From HXMU1420-2 sp040830545 (GTDB lineage Bacteria; Pseudomonadota; Alphaproteobacteria; Rhodobacterales; Rhodobacteraceae): a DNA stretch of 45,131 nt. The position numbers and the translations under genes were made by a program. How positions within the stretch are numbered: position 1 is the stretch's first letter; every line of letters begins with the position of its first letter. This document shows, piece after piece, positions 1 to 8,670 of the stretch. The notes below the pieces were generated by a model. The model saw nothing but the letters and a program-made list of their open reading frames with translations, was not told the DNA's origin and did not search any database. Location: positions 1 through 45,131 of the forward strand of contig JBFOMB010000031.1 in assembly GCA_040830545.1 (NCBI GenBank), read 5' to 3'.

Positions 1-660
1 CAGGTGTAGCATCCATCCGCGAATGGGCCAGGCGGGACGGGGGAGAACGTACGTTGCGGTGCGCTAATAGGGCGTGACACGGGCCGCAGTCTTCTCGATT
101 GCGGGCACAAAGTGCGCGGCGGAGGCGCCGGTTCCGATCACCGCCGCGTGTTTGCCCGTCAGGTCCAGATCATGTTCCCACTGCGCGGAATGGAAAGACG
201 GGCCCGGAAAACTGAAGAACCCCGGCACGTCCGGGATCAGCGGGATATGCAACGCGCCGATGCCCGATACCAGACCCCGCGCGGACCACTGCTGCCCCTC
301 TGCGGTTTCCACCTGCCAACGCGCCCCGTCCCAGCGGGCGGATGTCATCGCCTGCCCGAAATGGCACAGCTCATACAGACCCTCGTCCCGCGCGACATTG
401 CGCATGTACATCCAGATCTCGTTCCCGCCGGCATAAGACGTGGACCAATCGGGGTTCAGATGACGCGCGAAGGAATAAAGATGTGATGGCACATCGCAGG
501 CCACGCCGGGGTAGGTGTTTTCCCGCCAGGTCCCGCCGATATCTTCCGCCTTTTCAAGGATCGCAATGTCGGTGAACCCCTTGCGGCGCGCCTCCATCGC
601 CATAGTGAGCCCGGAAAAGCCGGAGCCAATGATAAGGATATCAACGGCCTGCGCGCTCAT
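1..660 (-). pseudogene. Baeyer-Villiger-type flavin monooxygenase, broken by an in-frame amber codon and cut by the window edge
   Basis: The open part codes for 198 residues with an FAD-binding GSGFSG (residues 12-17), an NADPH-binding GTGASA (176-181) and between them FPGPSFHSAQW, which fits the Baeyer-Villiger fingerprint FxGxxxHxxxW. Translation stops at a TAG whose complement lies at 64-66. Reading on in the same frame to base 1 gives RTATYVLPRPAWPIRGW, the usual continuation of this family after VYQ. The stop therefore sits where a Gln (CAG) is expected, a single C-to-T change rather than a natural end. Such enzymes insert oxygen next to a ketone or oxidise N or S atoms, using NADPH and O2; the substrate is unknown. 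The ATG (658-660) overlaps the stop of the upstream SDR as ATGA, so it is the last gene of the run. Readthrough, a true null allele and a sequencing error cannot be separated here. Confidence 0.82.
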
Positions 661-1478
661 GACCCGTCCAGCTGTTTGCCGATCAAATTCCAGTATTTCG
701 CAGGCATCAGACGTTGGATGATGTCGATTTTGCGGGCGTCATCGCCGATCAGGATACGCGGTTTGCCCTTCTCAATGCCCCTGGCAATGATCTCTGCCGC
801 CTGATCCGGCGGCATTTTCAGCAGCTTGTTCGTGTGATCCAGTCGCTTCTGCGCCTCGACCTCCGTCAGTTCGCTGGTCATGCGGGCGCTGTTTGCGATG
901 TTGGTGCTGACGCCGCCTGGGTGCACCTGCGTGATGCGCAGGTTGGTGCCTGCCATTTCGTGCCGCAACGCCTCGGTAAAGCCGCGCAAGCCGAATTTGG
1001 CGGTAGAATAAGCGGTTTGCCCCGGTGGGCCAATCAGGCCAAAAACGCTGGAGATGTTGACGATCTGCGCATCTGGACGGGCCGTCAGCGACGGCAAAAA
1101 CGCACGTGTCAGACGAATTGGCGCGTTCAGGTTGATGTCCAGCACCCAATCAAAATCGTCCTCCGACACCCTGTCGAAGTTTCCTTCCAGCGCGACGCCT
1201 GCGTTGTTGATCAAAACGTCTGCATGGGCTCCATGTTGGGCTTCAACGGTGGCGGGCAGGCCATCAACTGCGCCCTTGTCCGTCACATCCATCGGATGCA
1301 GCGACACGCGCACATTTTGTTGCAGTGACTGCCGCGTAGACTCCAAACCATTGGCGTTTACGTCCACCAACGCGAGATGTGTGCCACGGTTGGCAAATGA
1401 TCGCGCCAAGGCCGCACCAATCCCGGACCCGGCACCGGTGATGACGGCCAGTTTGTTGCTGAGATCAAATGGCAGCAT
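657..1478 (-). CDS. SDR family NAD(P)-dependent oxidoreductase
   Basis: A 273-residue classical short-chain dehydrogenase. It shows the cofactor motif TGAGSGIG (residues 14-21), the NNAG structural motif and the catalytic Ser with YSTAK. The frame stays open up to 1586, but the start at 1478 is preferred: GGAGGGG lies just before it and the protein then begins directly at the Rossmann strand. It overlaps the monooxygenase downstream by ATGA, implying translational coupling. An SDR beside a Baeyer-Villiger enzyme suggests alcohol to ketone to ester chemistry, which is inference. A 112-bp gap (1479-1590) separates it from the gene upstream and contains a TTGACG that could be part of an internal promoter. 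Confidence 0.88.
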   Translation of the reverse strand: MLPFDLSNKLAVITGAGSGIGAALARSFANRGTHLALVDVNANGLESTRQSLQQNVRVSLHPMDVTDKGAVDGLPATVEAQHGAHADVLINNAGVALEGNFDRVSEDDFDWVLDINLNAPIRLTRAFLPSLTARPDAQIVNISSVFGLIGPPGQTAYSTAKFGLRGFTEALRHEMAGTNLRITQVHPGGVSTNIANSARMTSELTEVEAQKRLDHTNKLLKMPPDQAAEIIARGIEKGKPRILIGDDARKIDIIQRLMPAKYWNLIGKQLDGS

Positions 1479-1590
1479 CGACTCCCCTCCACGGGCATAG
1501 GGAACCGGCGGCTTCCCGCTCGTCAACCCTGCCGTAGGGACAACCATCGCCATCTGTGTCTCAGGCGCACAAGGACCGGTCCGCACTGCT

Positions 1591-1920
1591 TCAGTCGAAG
1601 ATGTCCAGGTTCAATTCCAGCCCCGTGCCCATCCAGATCGCGTGATCCCGGTGGTCCTTCAGGGCATCACCGGTGTTGGGGTGCGTGAACACGATCAACC
1701 CACCGCGGTTGAGCGCCAGCCAGGGCATGAGCGTATCAAACACCTCGGGTCCAAAGGCCAGTTGGCAGCTCCACATCGGATGCGGGCCCAGAGGCTTTTC
1801 ATGGACGCGCCCCATCTCCACGTCAAATTGATCACGCGCGGCCTCGCAAACGGCGCGGGCCTGATCGACCGTATCCGCGTCGAAATAGACATGTGCGTGA
1901 TAGCTTTGGATATCGGTCAT
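1591..1920 (-). CDS. DOPA 4,5-dioxygenase-like protein
   Basis: A 109-residue protein of the small DOPA 4,5-dioxygenase family (PF08883-like). Characteristic features are HAHVYFD near the N-terminus (His8 and His10), GPHPMW in the middle and FTHPNTGD followed by DH and W near the end. Members include fungal extradiol enzymes that cleave DOPA, but most bacterial members are uncharacterised, so aromatic ring cleavage is an inference. Its ATG overlaps the stop of the upstream ureohydrolase (ATGA, 1917-1920), so the two are very likely cotranscribed and coupled. The length is normal for the family. Confidence 0.75.
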   Translation of the reverse strand: MTDIQSYHAHVYFDADTVDQARAVCEAARDQFDVEMGRVHEKPLGPHPMWSCQLAFGPEVFDTLMPWLALNRGGLIVFTHPNTGDALKDHRDHAIWMGTGLELNLDIFD

Positions 1921-2879
1921 TGCGTGTCCCTGTAATGCAGAATGCGGCCAATCGTGTTCAAAAGGACCTGCGCCGCCAGGATTGAGGTGCTGCCGGACAA
2001 ATCGTAATCCGGCGCGACCTCAACCAGGTCCAGACCCACGATGTTGCCACGCTGGGCCAACCCGTCGATGAGTTCCAGCACCTCGTAGTACAGAAACCCA
2101 CCATGGCTGGGTGTACCGGTTCCTGCGGCGATAGAAGGATCAAACGCGTCAATGTCGATGGTCAGGTAGTACCGCTTGCCCGCTGGAATACGCTCCAACA
2201 CGCCCTCAACGCCCAATTTGCGCAATTGCCGAACCGACAGGATGTCAGACCCCATGGCGCGCGCGTCCTCATACCCTTCGCGTGCGGTGGAAGATACATT
2301 GCGAATGCCAATCTGGCTGAGGCCCGTGACATAGGGTTTTTCTGCTGCGCGGCGCATCGGATTGCCATGGCCATACCGCACGCCATGACGTTCATCGACA
2401 AAGTCCAGATGCGCGTCGATCTGAACCACGTGAATCGGGTCCTGGTCGTCAAACGCGTTGATGCAAGGGATGTTGATTGAATGATCGCCGCCCATGACCA
2501 CCGGCAAAGCACCCGCTTTCAGGATTTGCCGCACGCCATGTTCGATATTGGCATGGCTCTGGATCGTATCGGTATGAATGATGTCCGCGTCGCCTATGTC
2601 GACAATTGTGACCTTGGTCGGGTCCAGATAGGTGATGTCGTCTTCGTGATCGTAAGCCCCGGCGTGTCCGAATGCGAATAAAGTAGAGGCCTCGCGGATG
2701 GCACGTGGCCCCATGCGTGCGCCGGACCGCCATTGCGCCCCGAAGTCAAATGGCGCGCCCAACACAGCCACGTCAGCGTCAATCGCGCTCCAATCCTCGA
2801 CATAAGGGTATTTGCCAAAGGTGCAAATACCCACAAACGGCAGGTTCAGGCGGCCGCTTTCATATCCATGCCCCGACAT
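1917..2879 (-). CDS. ureohydrolase (agmatinase/guanidino-compound hydrolase family)
   Basis: A 320-residue arginase-superfamily enzyme that hydrolyses a guanidino group, typically releasing urea. The metal ligands are visible: GGDH (His133), DAHLD (Asp155, His157, Asp159) and DID (Asp242, Asp244). The start at 2879 is chosen because TGATG couples it to the stop of the DUF2165 gene; an in-frame ATG at 2951 would lengthen the protein by 24 residues inside that gene. Agmatinase is the default label, but the family also includes guanidinobutyrase, guanidinopropionase and guanidine hydrolase, and no residue seen here fixes the substrate. Its place among amidohydrolase and oxidase genes suggests it removes urea from a guanidino intermediate. 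Confidence 0.85.
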   Translation of the reverse strand: MSGHGYESGRLNLPFVGICTFGKYPYVEDWSAIDADVAVLGAPFDFGAQWRSGARMGPRAIREASTLFAFGHAGAYDHEDDITYLDPTKVTIVDIGDADIIHTDTIQSHANIEHGVRQILKAGALPVVMGGDHSINIPCINAFDDQDPIHVVQIDAHLDFVDERHGVRYGHGNPMRRAAEKPYVTGLSQIGIRNVSSTAREGYEDARAMGSDILSVRQLRKLGVEGVLERIPAGKRYYLTIDIDAFDPSIAAGTGTPSHGGFLYYEVLELIDGLAQRGNIVGLDLVEVAPDYDLSGSTSILAAQVLLNTIGRILHYRDTQ

Positions 2880-3370
2880 CAGGACACCACCAGGAAGATC
2901 ATTGTACCAAGCCCCCAAAACGTCATTTGGTAATGGGTGTTCTGCGCCCATTCATGAGCGAACCAGTAGCAGAAGTAGTTGCCGACAACCAGAAACCCTG
3001 CCCAAACGCAGGTAAACAATGTGGCACCTAACAAGGATATGGCCATGGCTGCATCTGCGCTGGCCGATCCGAACAGGTGAAGGGTCAGCAACAGAACTCC
3101 GCTCCACAAAACCACGGCCGCAACCAGTTCGGCCAGAACGACAAACCGAAAGGCCAGCCGCTGCAGACCCCGGCTGGTGATTGCGCGATGAGCGACGCGT
3201 GCGAATGCCTCGGGGTAGCCCTCGCGCATCCGGCTCATTTCCATCACTTCGGCGGTGAAGGTTTCATTGTTGGACGGGTGGACGATGTTGTCCCAGACGC
3301 CAGTGGTCATCCATGCGGCGATGGCCGTCAGCATCAGGATCTGGGCGATCAGAACAACGGTTTCGAACAT
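2879..3370 (-). CDS. DUF2165 family small integral membrane protein
   Basis: A 163-residue membrane protein resembling DUF2165. Hydrophobic segments are seen at about residues 3-20, 65-90, 98-122 and 135-160. The conserved look includes GVWDNIVHP after the first helix and the W/Y/F-rich GNYFCYWFAHEW near the end. The start at 3370 is preferred over 3397 because AGGAGAGG precedes it. The stop overlaps the ureohydrolase start (TGATG). The function of the family is unknown. Its position between a binding protein and catabolic enzymes could mean a role in uptake, but it does not look like an ABC permease. Confidence 0.72.
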   Translation of the reverse strand: MFETVVLIAQILMLTAIAAWMTTGVWDNIVHPSNNETFTAEVMEMSRMREGYPEAFARVAHRAITSRGLQRLAFRFVVLAELVAAVVLWSGVLLLTLHLFGSASADAAMAISLLGATLFTCVWAGFLVVGNYFCYWFAHEWAQNTHYQMTFWGLGTMIFLVVS

Positions 3371-3437
3371 CGCGCCTCTCCTGGACGGCAGACACACTAC
3401 GGGCCGCTGTTTCCAGCGGCCCGCGTGTTGGTTTGGA

Positions 3438-5093
3438 TCAGGTCCAGGCCAATTTGGCCGGGTGAATCTCGAACGAGATGTGATGTTCGCCGCCCACCAG
3501 GTTTTCCTTGGTGTGGTTGTACAGCGAACGCCAGTAGGGCTGGATCGTCACAGCCGCGTCCTGGATCATCTGCTCGCCCTTGGCCATCAACTCGCGACGG
3601 GCTTCAACATCAGCAGTTGCCAATGCCTGTTCCAGCAGCGCGTCAAACTCGGGATTGGACCAGCCGAATTCGTTCCACGCCTCGCCCGAACGGTAGGCCA
3701 GCGCCCAGATCTGGACACCAAGCGGACGGTGGTTCCAGTTGGTCGAGCTGAACGGATACTTCGCCCAGTCGTTCCAGAACGTGTTGCCCGGCAGAACGGT
3801 CCGCTTGACGTTGATGCCCGCGTCGCGCAGCTGCGCGGCAACGGCGTCGGTGGTGTCCTTGCGCCATGCGTCGTCGATCGACAGCAGTTCGTGCTCGAAG
3901 TCACCCATCCCCGCTTCGTCCATCAGCGCCTTGGCAGCTGCTGGGTCAACGGTCTGTGCCGGCAGTTCGGCATATTCCGGGTGCATCGGGCCGACATGGT
4001 GGTTTTCGGCAGGGACGCCGCGACCGCCATAACCCAGTTCCAGCAGGACCGAGTTGTCCACGGCCATCTGGATCGCCTTGCGCACACGTTCGTCTGCATA
4101 GGGCTGCTTGCCGTCGACTTCGGCCAACTGGTTGGTCCGGATCACGATAGTCGCCGCAGTGACGATTTCGTGCTGGGCCCAGCCATCCTGCACGCCCATG
4201 ATGTCGATGAAATCACCATCGACCGAGTACAGCATGTCAACTTCGTCTGCTTCGGCCGCAGCAACCCATGCCGACGGATCGGTGCCGTAATCGATGAACT
4301 CGACACGGTCCATGTATGCGCCGTTGCCTTCGTTCCACCAAGTGTGGTTTTCGTTGCGAACCAGAACCGCCTTTTCACCCACGCTCAGGCTTTCAGGCAA
4401 GTAAGGGCCGGTGCCAATCGGGTTAGAGATGTCGTCAACCGATCCATCCGCGTGGATGATGGCCGCCGGGTAGTCCGCCATGCCCGGAATCAGGGAAATG
4501 TCGGGCTTGGGCAGGTTCAGTTTGACCGTGTGGCTGTCGATAACTTCGATAACGCCATCACCGGCCTTACCCGAGTCCGCGTCGATCAGCGTAGCCATAC
4601 GACCGGCCATGGAGTTGCCTTCAACGCCTTTGTCACACCAGCCCGCGATGTTGCGCGCCACGTCTTCGGCGGTAAAGTCATCACCATTGTTCCACTTCAC
4701 ACCCTTGCGGACGTTCAGGGTGTAGACGGTTGCGTCTTCGTTGATTTCCCAGCTTTCTAGCAGGTTCGGGCCAAAGGTCCCGTCGCGGCCATAATCCACC
4801 AGGTATTCCAGCCAACCACGGCTGAAGTTTGCGATCTGGCTCCAGTCATAGGTGCGCGGATCTTTCAGCGCGCGCACTTCCTGCTGGATGCGCACCGTGC
4901 CACCCTGCTTGTGACCGTCGGCATAAGCGGGCGGCGTCATGCCCAGCATCGCGTAGGCGGTTGCCGTTGTTGCACCAAACGCGCTGGCCAGCGCCAGGAA
5001 TTCGCGGCGGTTGACTTCGTCATCGCCAATCTTGTCCACCTGATCGGTGATCACTTTGGGCATCGGTTTCCCGGTGCGTGTGTAGAATGTCAT
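3438..5093 (-). CDS. ABC transporter substrate-binding protein, family 5 (peptide/opine/nickel type), Tat-exported
   Basis: A 551-residue periplasmic binding protein of the SBP_bac_5 (DppA/OppA) type. The N-terminus carries a twin-arginine signal, NRREFLALA (Arg29-Arg30), then an Ala-rich stretch ending at AYA near residue 58. Family-like segments include YTLNVRKGVKWNNGDDFTAEDV and, late in the protein, FGWSNPEFDALLEQA. No permease or ATPase gene is present in the window, so the protein is an orphan that must dock on a transporter encoded elsewhere. GAGGGG precedes the ATG. Its place inside the catabolic run suggests it captures the pathway substrate, perhaps a peptide-like or guanidino compound; this is inference. 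Confidence 0.88.
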   Translation of the reverse strand: MTFYTRTGKPMPKVITDQVDKIGDDEVNRREFLALASAFGATTATAYAMLGMTPPAYADGHKQGGTVRIQQEVRALKDPRTYDWSQIANFSRGWLEYLVDYGRDGTFGPNLLESWEINEDATVYTLNVRKGVKWNNGDDFTAEDVARNIAGWCDKGVEGNSMAGRMATLIDADSGKAGDGVIEVIDSHTVKLNLPKPDISLIPGMADYPAAIIHADGSVDDISNPIGTGPYLPESLSVGEKAVLVRNENHTWWNEGNGAYMDRVEFIDYGTDPSAWVAAAEADEVDMLYSVDGDFIDIMGVQDGWAQHEIVTAATIVIRTNQLAEVDGKQPYADERVRKAIQMAVDNSVLLELGYGGRGVPAENHHVGPMHPEYAELPAQTVDPAAAKALMDEAGMGDFEHELLSIDDAWRKDTTDAVAAQLRDAGINVKRTVLPGNTFWNDWAKYPFSSTNWNHRPLGVQIWALAYRSGEAWNEFGWSNPEFDALLEQALATADVEARRELMAKGEQMIQDAAVTIQPYWRSLYNHTKENLVGGEHHISFEIHPAKLAWT

Positions 5094-5191
5094 TGGGTTC
5101 CCCTCTGTTGGTTTGTGGCGGGTCTTACCGCTTTTGTAGGTTCATTTTTGCCTGCCCGTTTCCAAAGGTGTCAAGGCAGGTTTGATCAAAT
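5094..5191 (-). promoter_or_regulatory. 98-bp gap with possible internal promoter
   Basis: This gap lies between the dioxygenase stop and the binding-protein start. On the minus strand it has TTGACA (complement of 5169-5174) but no convincing -10 hexamer at the usual distance. CCTGCC and GGCAGG flank it as a weak inverted repeat. An extra promoter or mRNA-stability element for the binding protein is plausible, because periplasmic binding proteins are often expressed above their operon partners, but the sequence evidence is weak. Confidence 0.25.
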
Positions 5192-6070
5192 CTAGGGCCT
5201 CATCGTGTCGAGTCCATCAGTGGCTGACGCCGAGATACAAATGCTGGTCAGCTTGCGCGGCTGCGCGTAGTCCCACGGAGTCGCCCGATGCAACACAGCC
5301 CTTTGATCCCAGACGAGCACATCACCGACATTCCAGGTGTGAGACACGACATATTCGGGTTTTGTGACGAATTCTGTCAGTTTCCGGATCAGCGCCAACC
5401 CTTCCTCCTCCTCTAACCCGTCGACGGCATATGAATGGCTGGCAATGTAGAGCGCCTCCCGCCCGTTCACCGGGTTCACCCAAAGCGATTTCCAGTGCTG
5501 ATCTTCCCATTTGTGAAACATCGGCAATTCGGCCAGGTCGGGCGAGATCATCGCGCGGCTTTGCGCATAGCGGTGCCAGATGCCGCGGCCCCTGATTTGC
5601 GCCTTCAGTTCTTCAGGCATATCGGCCCAACCGGCGCGGGTTGACGCGAATTGGGTCTGCCCACCTTCTGGCGCGACCACGCGAGCGACGAGGATATTGG
5701 TCAGCGCGGGCACCGGCAGAAACGTGCTGTCCGCATGCCACAACATGTTTGCCTTCAGGTTCAGCGTGTGCAGGTCCATTTCGCCGGTAACGCTGCCATC
5801 ATCCCGGATATTTGACACGGCGCGCACCTCGAACCCATCTTTGGCCGCCAGATCATCGGCGTCACGGTCCTCGATGCTGCCGAAATAGCGGCCCAGTTTC
5901 AAATGTGCCTCGTCCGTCAGGTCCTGATTGCGGAACAAAAGCAGGGAGTGCTCTTCGAACGCGGCCCGGATTTGCGCGAAACCGTCATCGTCAACGGTGT
6001 TCAGGTCGATGCCGTGAATCTCCACCCCATAACGTGGATGGATCGGTGTGGTGGTCAGGTTGCTGGTCAT
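5192..6070 (-). CDS. TfdA/TauD-family 2-oxoglutarate-dependent dioxygenase
   Basis: A 292-residue Fe(II)/2-oxoglutarate dioxygenase. The facial triad is His112, Asp114 (WHADS) and His261 (VLHRATPWD), and the 2-oxoglutarate-binding Arg272 follows. Enzymes of this group hydroxylate a carbon next to a heteroatom, releasing for example sulfite, phenol or an amine. The overall pattern is closer to TfdA than to taurine dioxygenase TauD. The neighbours are catabolic enzymes for a nitrogenous compound, and the taurine genes of this window use the Tpa/Xsc route, so taurine is an unlikely substrate. It lies 33 bp downstream of the FAD oxidase gene. Confidence 0.85.
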   Translation of the reverse strand: MTSNLTTTPIHPRYGVEIHGIDLNTVDDDGFAQIRAAFEEHSLLLFRNQDLTDEAHLKLGRYFGSIEDRDADDLAAKDGFEVRAVSNIRDDGSVTGEMDLHTLNLKANMLWHADSTFLPVPALTNILVARVVAPEGGQTQFASTRAGWADMPEELKAQIRGRGIWHRYAQSRAMISPDLAELPMFHKWEDQHWKSLWVNPVNGREALYIASHSYAVDGLEEEEGLALIRKLTEFVTKPEYVVSHTWNVGDVLVWDQRAVLHRATPWDYAQPRKLTSICISASATDGLDTMRP

Positions 6071-6103
6071 GGGATTGCCCTCATTTCCCGTCTGTCTGTT
6101 CGG

Positions 6104-7510
6104 TTATTGTGTGGCCAAGGCTTCGATTTCGTCCGGGGACAGATGTCGGACCTTGTCCCATGCGGCGGATTTGGCGCTGTTCAACAGACCCTTGGAATCC
6201 ATGCGTTTCTTCCACGCAAGATGGCGATAGTCCGCGTTCTTGAGCCCGCCACCTTCGACTTGCCAGGTGTGCGCGTCGTAGACCGGAAAACCGTTGGCTT
6301 CGTAGGTTGCGTTGATCTCCGCCAGTCGCTCGGCGGTGCTGAACCAGATGATCGGCAGATCAAAGGTCACGATTTGCCCCTCAAGCAGTGCAAATTCGTG
6401 GTGCATCCAAACGTCGTCGCCCAGTTTGGGGCGTAGCGCGGCAACCTTCGCGGGGTCAGGCGGGATGGGGCATCCGATTTGCTGGTACGTCGCGGATCGG
6501 TCGGCTTTCAAAACCTGCAATGTCGTGTGGTTGTAGGAGAAATCGAATACATGCGGCAGGCGCTTTTCCTTCCTCTCGGCTTCACTCATGGTGAGGTCGA
6601 CATGCCCGCCTTGCACGGTCATTAGATCGCGGAAACTGTCCACGTGCTCGGCTGGCACAAGCGTCACCAGCAGATGCTTGCCGGATCGAACGTGTCCTTC
6701 CAGTCGCGGGAAATAGGCTGTGATCCGGGCATCCACCGTGCTGACCAACTTCGGCGAAATGCTGTCAGCCTGCGTTAATGCTAACCCAGCGGCATAGGCG
6801 TCCTCGTAGTCGTCAAAGGTCGCCATGCAGCCCCACCACTCGCGTCGCGGTACAGTGCGGATCGTGACCTCGGTTATTGCGCCATTCAGCCCCCAGGGAT
6901 GGTGGATTTGCAGAACATCTGCACCTTCGAACACGTGTTCCTGCGCGGTCTCGGACACCTCTAGTGCCTTTAGCGCGATCAGGTTGCCGGGTTCCCGCAG
7001 CGCACCATTTGCAACCGACCCGATCCCGGCACTGCCCCCGGCCACGAACCCGCCAATCGTGGCAATGTCCTGAGTGGATGGGAACATCACCAATTCCGCG
7101 CCATGCTCAGCCAATGCGGCATTAATGTCTGCCATCAGCGCGCCCGCCTCAGCCCGGACATAGCCATCCCCGATTTCCAGAATGCGGTTCATACCCGTGG
7201 TTTCGACAATTAGACCGCCATCCACAGGCACGCTTTGTCCATAGTTCCCGGTGCCCCCGCCGCGCATCACAATCGGCGCGTCATGTGCATGGGCCACGCG
7301 CAACACGTGAGCCAATTCATCAGGCGTCTTGGGTTGCGCCACCAGATCCCCGAAACAGCGTTTCAGTTCCTGATTCAGGATGGGTGAGTACCAGAAGAAG
7401 TCGCGGCTGCGTTTCTTTATCAGCACCGGTTCAGTGACCAGTTCCACCGGGGCGAGTTCAGCCGCAAATGCGTTCCAGTCGATGTTGGTTTTGCCGGAGA
7501 TGGAGGTCAT
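6104..7510 (-). CDS. FAD-linked oxidase/dehydrogenase (GlcD/VAO-type fold)
   Basis: A 468-residue flavoprotein with a PCMH-type FAD-binding domain at about residues 55-230. It shows VMRGGGTGNYGQSVP for pyrophosphate binding and then PSTQDIATIGGFVAGGSAGIGS. The C-terminal half would be the substrate domain. Relatives oxidise 2-hydroxy acids, D-amino acids or similar compounds and pass electrons to O2, cytochrome or a quinone; the substrate is not evident here. Its ATG overlaps the stop of the amidohydrolase gene (ATGA at 7507-7510). No covalent flavin attachment site could be assigned with confidence. Confidence 0.82.
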   Translation of the reverse strand: MTSISGKTNIDWNAFAAELAPVELVTEPVLIKKRSRDFFWYSPILNQELKRCFGDLVAQPKTPDELAHVLRVAHAHDAPIVMRGGGTGNYGQSVPVDGGLIVETTGMNRILEIGDGYVRAEAGALMADINAALAEHGAELVMFPSTQDIATIGGFVAGGSAGIGSVANGALREPGNLIALKALEVSETAQEHVFEGADVLQIHHPWGLNGAITEVTIRTVPRREWWGCMATFDDYEDAYAAGLALTQADSISPKLVSTVDARITAYFPRLEGHVRSGKHLLVTLVPAEHVDSFRDLMTVQGGHVDLTMSEAERKEKRLPHVFDFSYNHTTLQVLKADRSATYQQIGCPIPPDPAKVAALRPKLGDDVWMHHEFALLEGQIVTFDLPIIWFSTAERLAEINATYEANGFPVYDAHTWQVEGGGLKNADYRHLAWKKRMDSKGLLNSAKSAAWDKVRHLSPDEIEALATQ

Positions 7511-8670
7511 GCGTGCTCTCCCAGATAAATGTGCAAAGGGGTCAATGGCCCGGCGCGGCCAGACACCAACTCGGCCAAGCTGCTGGCGTTGCTGATGCGT
7601 ATGTCGCTCACGGATGCGCCGATTACGGGTACCGGATCACGGCCCATGGCGCGGGTGGCGTTGTCTGTGATCAGCGGCAGCCAGCGTTCAAACGGCGGGT
7701 CCAGATGTGCGGCCAGAACCGCCAGATGCAGGGCGGCCATCGGGTCATGTTGACCGACCGGGCAGAACGCATCGTCTACATTGTCAGAGGCCACCACCAC
7801 GCTGACACCTGCCGCCGCCAGTTCCCTTATTCGCGTCAACCCTCGCCGATCAGGTGTGCCGTCAGACCGGCCTTGCAGGTACAGGTTCGTTGTGGGCAAC
7901 GCGGCCACATGGATACCTGCCCGCGCCAGCTTGTCCGCCACGCGGGTCACGTCGCCGGGCCCCAGGTTCATCATCGCGCAGGCATGACCGCACAGGACCG
8001 GCCCCTGGAACCCGGTTTCGAGTGCGGCATCTGCAATGGCTTCAAGGTTGCATGGTCCTGGTTCCAAACCCTCGTCCACGTGAAAATCCAGCGCATGGCC
8101 CAACCGATCTGCCAAGGCAAACACGCGCCGCAAGGCTGGCATCGGGTCAGGGTGACCCAGAATCATTGTCCCCAGCACGCCGTTTTTGTCCCGCACCGCC
8201 CGTGCCACGGGTTCCGCGAATTCCGGATCGCCCATCCGGTCCAGTCCAGCCAGCGAAGCAAGCTCCAGCGTCAAATCGGGTGTTTCCTGCGCCAGCTCGG
8301 CCAGTACAAACCAAGCAGGCGGCGGCGCGGCCTCCATTCCCCAGTCAACATGGCTGCGCACCAAACCGCAGCCTGCCGCGCGCAATTCGTCCAATCCACG
8401 GGACGCGCGGCCCCGAATATCCGCGTCGGTCCAGTTGACCTTGTCCGCCCATTGCCTGGCCACCGCGGTCGCCAAATCCCCACCGACATCCGGCAGCCGG
8501 TGCAGCGTGTGGCATTTGTCCAGATGGCAATGCGCTTCAACTAATGCCGGCAAAACGATCCGGGGTGTGTCCGATGGCGCCGTCGGTTCCAACGCCTGAA
8601 CCCGCCCGTCGGCGACACGCAGATCCCCCCGCCCCAGCCCGGGTACAATGATATCGAGTAAGAGCGTCAT
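7507..8670 (-). CDS. cytosine-deaminase-like metal-dependent amidohydrolase
   Basis: A 387-residue amidohydrolase-superfamily protein. Metal-binding His47 and His49 lie in EAHCHLDK, the typical HxHLDK of cytosine deaminase/N-isopropylammelide hydrolase relatives. Later come FHVDEG (His and Glu), GHACAMM (His) and ASDNVDD (metal Asp). Cytosine deaminases usually have DNVRDPF where this protein has DNVDDAF, which hints at a different substrate. Expected chemistry is hydrolytic removal of an amino group from, or opening of, a cyclic amidine or amide. It is coupled on both sides: its ATG overlaps the glutamine amidotransferase stop and its stop overlaps the FAD oxidase ATG. Confidence 0.82.
   Translation of the reverse strand: MTLLLDIIVPGLGRGDLRVADGRVQALEPTAPSDTPRIVLPALVEAHCHLDKCHTLHRLPDVGGDLATAVARQWADKVNWTDADIRGRASRGLDELRAAGCGLVRSHVDWGMEAAPPPAWFVLAELAQETPDLTLELASLAGLDRMGDPEFAEPVARAVRDKNGVLGTMILGHPDPMPALRRVFALADRLGHALDFHVDEGLEPGPCNLEAIADAALETGFQGPVLCGHACAMMNLGPGDVTRVADKLARAGIHVAALPTTNLYLQGRSDGTPDRRGLTRIRELAAAGVSVVVASDNVDDAFCPVGQHDPMAALHLAVLAAHLDPPFERWLPLITDNATRAMGRDPVPVIGASVSDIRISNASSLAELVSGRAGPLTPLHIYLGEHA

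Noticed and set aside
3255..4760. Long plus-strand open frame of 501 codons opposite the binding-protein gene
   Set aside because: It is antisense to a well-recognised family 5 binding protein, has no family resemblance and arises from GC-rich third positions.
5192..6070. Taurine dioxygenase TauD
   Set aside because: The dioxygenase is TfdA-like, sits in a nitrogen-compound catabolic run away from the taurine genes, and the locus uses Tpa/Xsc for taurine.
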